Positions 40,566 through 45,315 of a stretch of 45,315 nt of DNA are shown one piece after another. The translations under genes and the position numbers were made by a program. A model generated the notes under the pieces. That model was not told the DNA's origin and made no database searches. It saw only the letters and a list, made by a program, of their open reading frames with translations. The stretch is from Chitinispirillum sp. (GTDB lineage: Bacteria > Fibrobacterota > Chitinivibrionia > Chitinivibrionales > Chitinispirillaceae): assembly GCA_007115975.1 (NCBI GenBank), contig SKJJ01000129.1, forward strand, positions 1 to 45,315. Reading direction: 5' to 3'. Every line of letters starts with the position of its first letter. Positions within the stretch are counted from its first letter, which is position 1.

Positions 40566-42317
40566 TCAATCAATAATTTTCTTAAGCTGATCGGTAATAG
40601 CCTCAATTTTCCCATCAACTTCAGAAACGGCACTATCCAGAACCGTTCCCGGCTTTGAACAGCACGACATATAAAACTTTATCTTTGGCTCAGTTCCTGA
40701 TGGACGCACAGTAATTATGGTCTGATCCTCCAGATCGAACTGAACCACATTGGAAGAGGGCAGATCGATATTTTTCTCTGAGCTTCCCCTCACTATATCC
40801 AAAGTGGTCCCATCCTTAAAGTCTTTGAAAGTAACAACCTCGGATCCGGCAAAATCACGGGGTGGATTTTTTCTGAATTGATCCATAAGCTGATCCATCT
40901 TGATCTTGCCGGATTCACCCTTGAAGGTTTTTGAGATCGTAACCTCTTTAAAGAAACCGTACTCCAGCCATATTTCTCTCAGTCTATCAAGCAGAGTTTT
41001 TCCCTGAGTTCTGTGGTAAAGAGCCATCTCTGCGGTCAGAGTAGCAGCCGATACAGCATCCTTGTCCCTGACTTCAGTGTTGACCAGATACCCGTAACTC
41101 TCCTCGCCGCCAAAAACGTAAGCCGGACCATCTGTCTGAGATTCAAACTCCCGTATCTTCCCTCCGATATATTTAAAACCGGTCAGAGTGATGTAACACT
41201 GTGCCCCAAACTTCCGGGCGATGAGGCTTTGGAGTCGGGTTGTCACAATAGTGGTGATGAATGCCGGTTTATCGGGAAGAGTTCCAAGCTCTTTACGCGA
41301 GCTGAAGATGTAATCAGCCAGAAGAACACCAAGCTGGTTTCCGGTGATAAGAACATAATCATCATCTTCGGGAGCAGCAATACCCAGCCGGTCAGCATCA
41401 GGATCGGTACCCATGACAAGATCAGCTTTCACCTCCCGAGCCTTTTTAAGTGCAAGAGTCAGAGCGGATGCTTCCTCGGGGTTTGGATAATCGACGGTGG
41501 GAAAATTGCCATCGGGAGCTTTCTGCTCCTCGACAAACAATACTTCTATCCCCATCTGACTGAGCGCATTCTCAACAGGAACGGCGCCTGTACCGTGCAG
41601 AGGTGTATAAACAACCTTCAGTTCCTTTCCCATGGAGCGGATCAGATCAGGGCGAATAGCCTGGTTTTTCACCATCTCTATGAATGGCTCGTCCACCTGC
41701 TTATCAATCATTGTGAGTAACCCGGCAGATATCGCCTCTTCCAGCTCCATCTCGGCCCCTGGGCCACTGACTCTGTTTACTTCAGAAATTATCCCGGTAT
41801 CATGGGGGGCAACCACCTGTGCTCCATCATCCCAGTACACTTTGTATCCGTTATATTCCGGGGGGTTATGACTTGCAGTAACCACAATACCTGCTGTTGT
41901 TTTTAGCTGACGAACAGCGAAAGAGAGCTCCGGCACTGGTCGAAGAGAGGTAAAAAGGAACGTCTTGATACCATTGGCACACAGTACTTTTGCCGCTTCA
42001 GCCGCGAACAGATCGGAAAAATTCCTCGAGTCATACGCTATAACCACCGATGCTTTCGAAGCCGGCACGGTGTTCTTTATGTAGTTTGCCATTCCCTGAG
42101 TTGCTCGTCTTACAGTATAAGGGTTCATCCGGTTGTATCCCCCGCCAATAACACCACGCAGCCCACCGGTGCCAAAAGCAAGATCAGTATAGAAACGGTC
42201 ATTCAACTCCTCAAAATCCTGCTCATCGAGCAGCTGTTCAACCTGAGATCTGAAATGTTCGTTGCGTTCCATCCGTACATAATCTTGAGCTTTTTCTATC
42301 AGTTTTTTTTTATCCAT
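40566..42317 (-). CDS. Phosphoglucomutase/phosphomannomutase (PgcA-type)
   Basis: A 583-residue alpha-D-phosphohexomutase. Seen motifs: TASHNPPEYNGYK with the phosphorylated Ser (about 138-150), GTDPDADRLG for Mg2+ (about 301-310), FGGEESYGY for substrate (about 400-408) and RPSGTEPKIKFY for the phosphate-binding loop (about 544-555). It interconverts hexose-1- and hexose-6-phosphate, joining glycolysis with glycogen, trehalose or cell-wall sugars. The ATG at 42317 follows AAGGAG with 9-nt spacing; the longer frame to 42428 lacks support. Domain IV is complete. Confidence 0.93.
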   Translation of the reverse strand: MDKKKLIEKAQDYVRMERNEHFRSQVEQLLDEQDFEELNDRFYTDLAFGTGGLRGVIGGGYNRMNPYTVRRATQGMANYIKNTVPASKASVVIAYDSRNFSDLFAAEAAKVLCANGIKTFLFTSLRPVPELSFAVRQLKTTAGIVVTASHNPPEYNGYKVYWDDGAQVVAPHDTGIISEVNRVSGPGAEMELEEAISAGLLTMIDKQVDEPFIEMVKNQAIRPDLIRSMGKELKVVYTPLHGTGAVPVENALSQMGIEVLFVEEQKAPDGNFPTVDYPNPEEASALTLALKKAREVKADLVMGTDPDADRLGIAAPEDDDYVLITGNQLGVLLADYIFSSRKELGTLPDKPAFITTIVTTRLQSLIARKFGAQCYITLTGFKYIGGKIREFESQTDGPAYVFGGEESYGYLVNTEVRDKDAVSAATLTAEMALYHRTQGKTLLDRLREIWLEYGFFKEVTISKTFKGESGKIKMDQLMDQFRKNPPRDFAGSEVVTFKDFKDGTTLDIVRGSSEKNIDLPSSNVVQFDLEDQTIITVRPSGTEPKIKFYMSCCSKPGTVLDSAVSEVDGKIEAITDQLKKIID

Positions 42318-42515
42318 GGAACAGGTCTCCTTATCATTTATTTGTATATTGTTTCCACCAGTGATCTCAATAACAGTGTCAAAATATATATAAACAAGTT
42401 TGAGCGGTGTTAAGGTTTTTGGAGACATTGCTGAGGGCAGGTGATTTGGAACCGATATCAGTACCAGTCTTAATTTCCTGGAAACCGAAAGGAGTCTCTC
42501 ATGGCAACAGAGGAT

Positions 42516-43448
42516 CTATTCCCAGCCAACAATTACATCACCTATCAGTTTTGATAATTTTTGTGCACCACGGTCTGATAAGTGATCAGCATCAAAAAAA
42601 TCGGTTGAGACAAAACGGGTGTCATCGATCAAGTTCAGATATTTACAATTAGAATAATCTGCACAGATATCTCTGGTAGTTTTTATTGTTGTGTTGTATT
42701 GCTTAGCATTTAAGTGTTTCAGATATGTTTCAAAAGCGGGTGTTGTTAAAAGCAATATTCTCACACGCCTCTCTTTACACCATTGTATAATGGTTTTCAA
42801 AGTCTGTATGTTGTCATTAACTATTTCCTGATATTTGGCTGAATGCAGGTCTTTTATCGTATGTCTTTGTGCAGCGGTTTTACCGGATTCAATCAAATCC
42901 TGGGCATTTTTAGAGTTGTAACCCACCCCCCACCCAGATTCGGTACAGGTTACGGCCGGATTGCCAAACACATAATACGACAGCAATCTCTTAACATTTA
43001 CATCTAATCGATTGCTGAGAACTTCGAAATAGTCGGTAAATAATTTTGACGAATTCATTCCATAGTATATCATATAGTTCTTTATACGCCAAGACTCCGG
43101 GCCAGCCTCAAGTTTTCCATAAAGTGTAAAGTACGAGATCGGCAAAACGACCGTTTTTAGATTTTCGAATCTATCTTCATACTTTTTCACTATTGCAAGA
43201 TCATAGACAAGTGATTGGGAAATATGGCTTGCATTAAATGTTTTTCTGGAAAAATAGTCGGGATTAATGCCATAAAATGAGTGTGAACTGCCTAAAATCA
43301 GGGTTTCAATTTCAAAAGAGTGATTATCAAGATAGTTTTTCTTGAATGTATAGTCATTTGGGATAATTCTCAACAAAACCTCTAGTGCCAGGGCAACAAC
43401 CAAAAGAGGCAGTGCTATACATACGGTTTTTATTACAAATCTTTTCAT
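42516..43448 (-). CDS. SGNH-fold envelope protein, partner of the MBOAT acyltransferase
   Basis: A 310-residue membrane-anchored protein. One N-terminal membrane segment (about 7-27) is followed by a periplasmic SGNH-like domain: LGSSHSFYGINP (block I with Ser, about 52-63) and FFDADHLSDRGAQKLS (block V with Asp and His, about 288-303). This layout is shared by AlgJ/AlgX, DltD and PatB-like proteins, which take acyl groups from an MBOAT protein and put them on polysaccharide. It follows algI by 3 bp and is coupled to it. The glycan acylated is unknown. Confidence 0.72.
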   Translation of the reverse strand: MKRFVIKTVCIALPLLVVALALEVLLRIIPNDYTFKKNYLDNHSFEIETLILGSSHSFYGINPDYFSRKTFNASHISQSLVYDLAIVKKYEDRFENLKTVVLPISYFTLYGKLEAGPESWRIKNYMIYYGMNSSKLFTDYFEVLSNRLDVNVKRLLSYYVFGNPAVTCTESGWGVGYNSKNAQDLIESGKTAAQRHTIKDLHSAKYQEIVNDNIQTLKTIIQWCKERRVRILLLTTPAFETYLKHLNAKQYNTTIKTTRDICADYSNCKYLNLIDDTRFVSTDFFDADHLSDRGAQKLSKLIGDVIVGWE

Positions 43449-43451
43449 AGT

Positions 43452-44900
43452 TTAGAACTGGAAATAGATAAATTGTTGTTCCTTGACACCAAACCAAAAA
43501 ACTGCAATTAAAAGTGCATAGTACATCGCATATCTCAATGGTCTTTTCATTGTAAGACACACATTTGCAATTGCATATTGACCTTCTCGTCCCTGCCACT
43601 CAATCAAGACAAAGACAGCGACAAGAATACTTGTCGTTAATGCGCCACCCACCCCGGGGAAATCCGGAGCAGTAAAAAGTGTGTACGAGAATATCCCTGA
43701 AATATAATTTACAGCATGACCCATATTTTCTGCCCGAAAAAAGATCCAGGCAAAAACCGTTAGTCCAAAAGTAAGAAGCATCTGAGAGGATTCCTTAATG
43801 TCTGGAAGCAATTTTCCCTGGGCCACAATATCTAAATTGGCCCGATTGTTTTTTGTTAACAGTAAGGGCAAAAAATATGCAGCATTCAATGCACCCCAGA
43901 CAATAAATGTCCAATTCGCACCATGCCAAAAACCACTTACAATGAAAATCGCAAGGATGTTTCTTATTTTCAGCCAGGTTCCCCCGCGACTTCCACCCAT
44001 TGGAATGTAAAGGTAATCCCTAAACCATGTTGAAAGTGAAATATGCCAGCGCCTCCAAAACTCAGCTATATCCCTTGAAAAATAGGGAAAAGCAAAATTG
44101 CGCATTAAGTTGAAACCAAATAGACGGGAAGTTCCAATAGCAATGTCTGAATAGCCTGAAAAGTCTCCATAGATTTGAAAGGTGAAGAACAATGCGCCAA
44201 GCACCAGTGTGCTGCCAGTATAGTCAGCGGAATTGTTGAAAATTACATTTGCATATTTCGCACAGTTATCAGCGATCACAATTTTTTTAAATAACCCCCA
44301 AAGAATTTGACGCATCCCGTCAACAGCACTTGAATAGTCAAAGGTCCGCTCTTTATGAAATTGTGGCAGAAGGTTAGTGGCTCTTTCTATCGGACCTGCT
44401 ACCAATTGAGGAAAGAAACTTACAAAAGCTGAAAAAGCGACAAAGTCTTTAACCGGCTCAAGCTTTCTTCTGTAAACATCTATAGTATAACTCAATGTTT
44501 GAAAGGTGTAAAAGCTAATTCCCACCGGTAGAATAACATTCAATGAATTGGCTTCTATACCCCTCCCAAAGAGTGAGAATGCTGTGGAAAAGTTGTGCAG
44601 GAAAAAGTTATAGTATTTAAAGAATCCAAGAAACCCAAGGTTTACCGCTACACTGACACCTAAAAGTATCTTTCTTTTTGTCTGGCTACTTTCACCGGCC
44701 ATTTTCCTGCCAACCGCATAGTCCCCTGCTGTACTAAAAAGAATCAGGGATAAAAACCTCCAGTCCCACCAGCCATAGAACAGATAACTTGCAGCAACAA
44801 TAAGAGCATTTTGCAGTTTCACGCTTTTTCGGGTGACAAACCAGTAGAGCATAAAAACCACCGGTAAGAAAATCGCAAAATCAATAGAGTTAAAGTGCAC
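43452..44900 (-). CDS. MBOAT-family O-acyltransferase (AlgI-like)
   Basis: A 482-residue protein with about ten membrane segments of the AlgI family. Seen: FRDYLYIPMGGSRGG (about 288-302) and GFWHGANWTFIVWGALNA (about 319-336) with the invariant catalytic His. It moves an acetyl group from inside the cell toward the periplasmic side for polysaccharide O-acetylation. The GTG start gives MHFNSIDFAIFLP, the usual AlgI beginning, even though the ribosome site is very close to it. The SGNH partner follows in the same operon. No other polysaccharide genes are visible within the window. Confidence 0.92.
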   Translation of the reverse strand: MHFNSIDFAIFLPVVFMLYWFVTRKSVKLQNALIVAASYLFYGWWDWRFLSLILFSTAGDYAVGRKMAGESSQTKRKILLGVSVAVNLGFLGFFKYYNFFLHNFSTAFSLFGRGIEANSLNVILPVGISFYTFQTLSYTIDVYRRKLEPVKDFVAFSAFVSFFPQLVAGPIERATNLLPQFHKERTFDYSSAVDGMRQILWGLFKKIVIADNCAKYANVIFNNSADYTGSTLVLGALFFTFQIYGDFSGYSDIAIGTSRLFGFNLMRNFAFPYFSRDIAEFWRRWHISLSTWFRDYLYIPMGGSRGGTWLKIRNILAIFIVSGFWHGANWTFIVWGALNAAYFLPLLLTKNNRANLDIVAQGKLLPDIKESSQMLLTFGLTVFAWIFFRAENMGHAVNYISGIFSYTLFTAPDFPGVGGALTTSILVAVFVLIEWQGREGQYAIANVCLTMKRPLRYAMYYALLIAVFWFGVKEQQFIYFQF

Positions 44901-44982
44901 CCCTTTGTCTATCCTTTATTGTATTTATTATATATAATTACTGGCTATTCTGACTTAAGTATGGAAAGTTAGAAAAAAGAGT

Positions 44983-45045
44983 GTTGGCACCCGATTTATT
45001 TTGTACCTCTATCACCGCTAAATGAATGGAGGTATGGGTGCCAAC
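44983..45045 (+). promoter_or_regulatory. Fold-back structure over the transposase start
   Basis: GTTGGCACCC (44983-44992) and GGGTGCCAAC (45036-45045) are exact reverse complements. Inside, TACCTC (45004-45009) pairs with GAGGTA (45029-45034). In an RNA that starts upstream, the outer stem covers the GTG start codon and the inner stem covers the GGAGG ribosome site. Confidence 0.6.
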
Positions 45046-45315
45046 AGAAAGAGAAATACTAAACTGCCTTGTGGATATCAAGGGTTATGTTATTGAGCCT
45101 GAACGTTGTGAAACAAATAGAGCTGAGCGGAAGATTATTTTTTGGCTCGAACCAGAAGGGGAAGGCACTTGTAGTTGTTGCGGACGGCCCTCCGATAAGG
45201 TTAAGGATCGAAAAGTCCGCAAATATCGTGACTTACACTTTGGTGCATGGACTGCAGAGATATGGATAGAGAAACGCAGGGTGATATGTGAACGTTGTGG
45301 AGTTAAATCAGAACA
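45038..45315 (+). mobile_element. ISL3-family transposase, 5' part (cut by window edge)
   Basis: The frame is open from GTG 45038 to the window end, with a GGAGG five nt upstream; an in-frame ATG at 45026 is an alternative. About 92 residues are visible. The start resembles ISL3-family transposases: an N-terminal zinc-ribbon-like motif CSCCGRPSDKVKDRKVRKYRD followed by a CERCG motif, with typical basic and aromatic residues between. The DDE catalytic domain lies outside. Its left inverted repeat is probably within 44980-45010, but no right end is available to confirm. The insertion sits near the algI promoter region. Confidence 0.75.

Noticed and set aside
1-45315. CRISPR arrays, tRNA and rRNA genes
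   Set aside because: No regularly spaced direct repeats and no tRNA- or rRNA-like sequence were recognised on reading either strand; a covariance search was not possible.

Overview
The window looks like chromosome of a strict anaerobe with a Gram-negative type envelope. An [FeFe]-hydrogenase locus dominates the centre. Exported proteins carry signal peptides, there is a periplasmic DegQ/HtrA protease, and the left edge holds the C-terminal end of a CBM11/CIA30-like carbohydrate-binding protein. That fragment, the duplicated PrkA genes and the cluster layout would fit a Fibrobacterota/Chitinispirillia-like organism. This placement is an inference; there is no rRNA or tRNA gene in the window to settle it.

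Layout. 1-5.8 kb: a partial carbohydrate-binding protein, a PAS/PAS/GAF histidine kinase, and a divergent pair for nickel/cobalt handling (NicO/RcnA-type transporter and a DUF1007 protein). 6-11.4 kb: a solitary GH13 enzyme, an RNase D-like exonuclease, DegQ, a YflT-like stress protein and a DUF4184 membrane protein. 12-13.9 kb: a two-gene unit of a lipoate-ligase-like protein and a DUF362/ferredoxin protein. 14.2-21.5 kb: a very tight four-gene operon prkA - yeaH(DUF444) - spoVR - second prkA-like gene. 22-34.4 kb, all minus strand: hydC - GHKL ATPase - 2Fe-2S thioredoxin-like subunit - hydB - hydA - TM1266-like - aspA - hydF - hydG - small unknown - hydE - DAHP synthase. 34.6-37.7 kb, divergent on the plus strand: DRTGG - CBS/GHKL ATPase - DRTGG - PHP - rex. 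37.8-45 kb: a DUF2934 protein with a histone-H1-like tail, a dynamin-like GTPase, a phosphoglucomutase, an AlgI/SGNH O-acetylation pair, and the 5' end of an ISL3-family transposase cut by the window edge.

How the parts fit. The hyd region has all four subunits of a Hnd-type, probably electron-bifurcating NAD(P)-linked [FeFe] hydrogenase and all three H-cluster maturases (HydE, HydF, HydG). It also carries a NADH/NAD+ sensing repressor (Rex) and a little-studied signalling module of two DRTGG proteins, two GHKL ATPases, a CBS pair and a PHP enzyme. Aspartase inside the operon and DAHP synthase at its end could supply ammonium and tyrosine precursors for H-cluster building; this is a hypothesis.

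The long intergenic gaps are unusually structured. I see three dispersed repeat families: R1 (three copies, two of them facing each other), R2 (two copies with a covarying hairpin) and R3 (two copies with swapped arms). There is also a 111-bp element with 12-bp perfect terminal inverted repeats, a terminator with an overlapping 14-codon leader ORF between hydA and the TM1266-like gene, and a fold-back structure over the transposase start. Strongest candidates for new biology are the double-PrkA operon, the hyd signalling module with its added metabolic genes, and the covarying intergenic hairpins.
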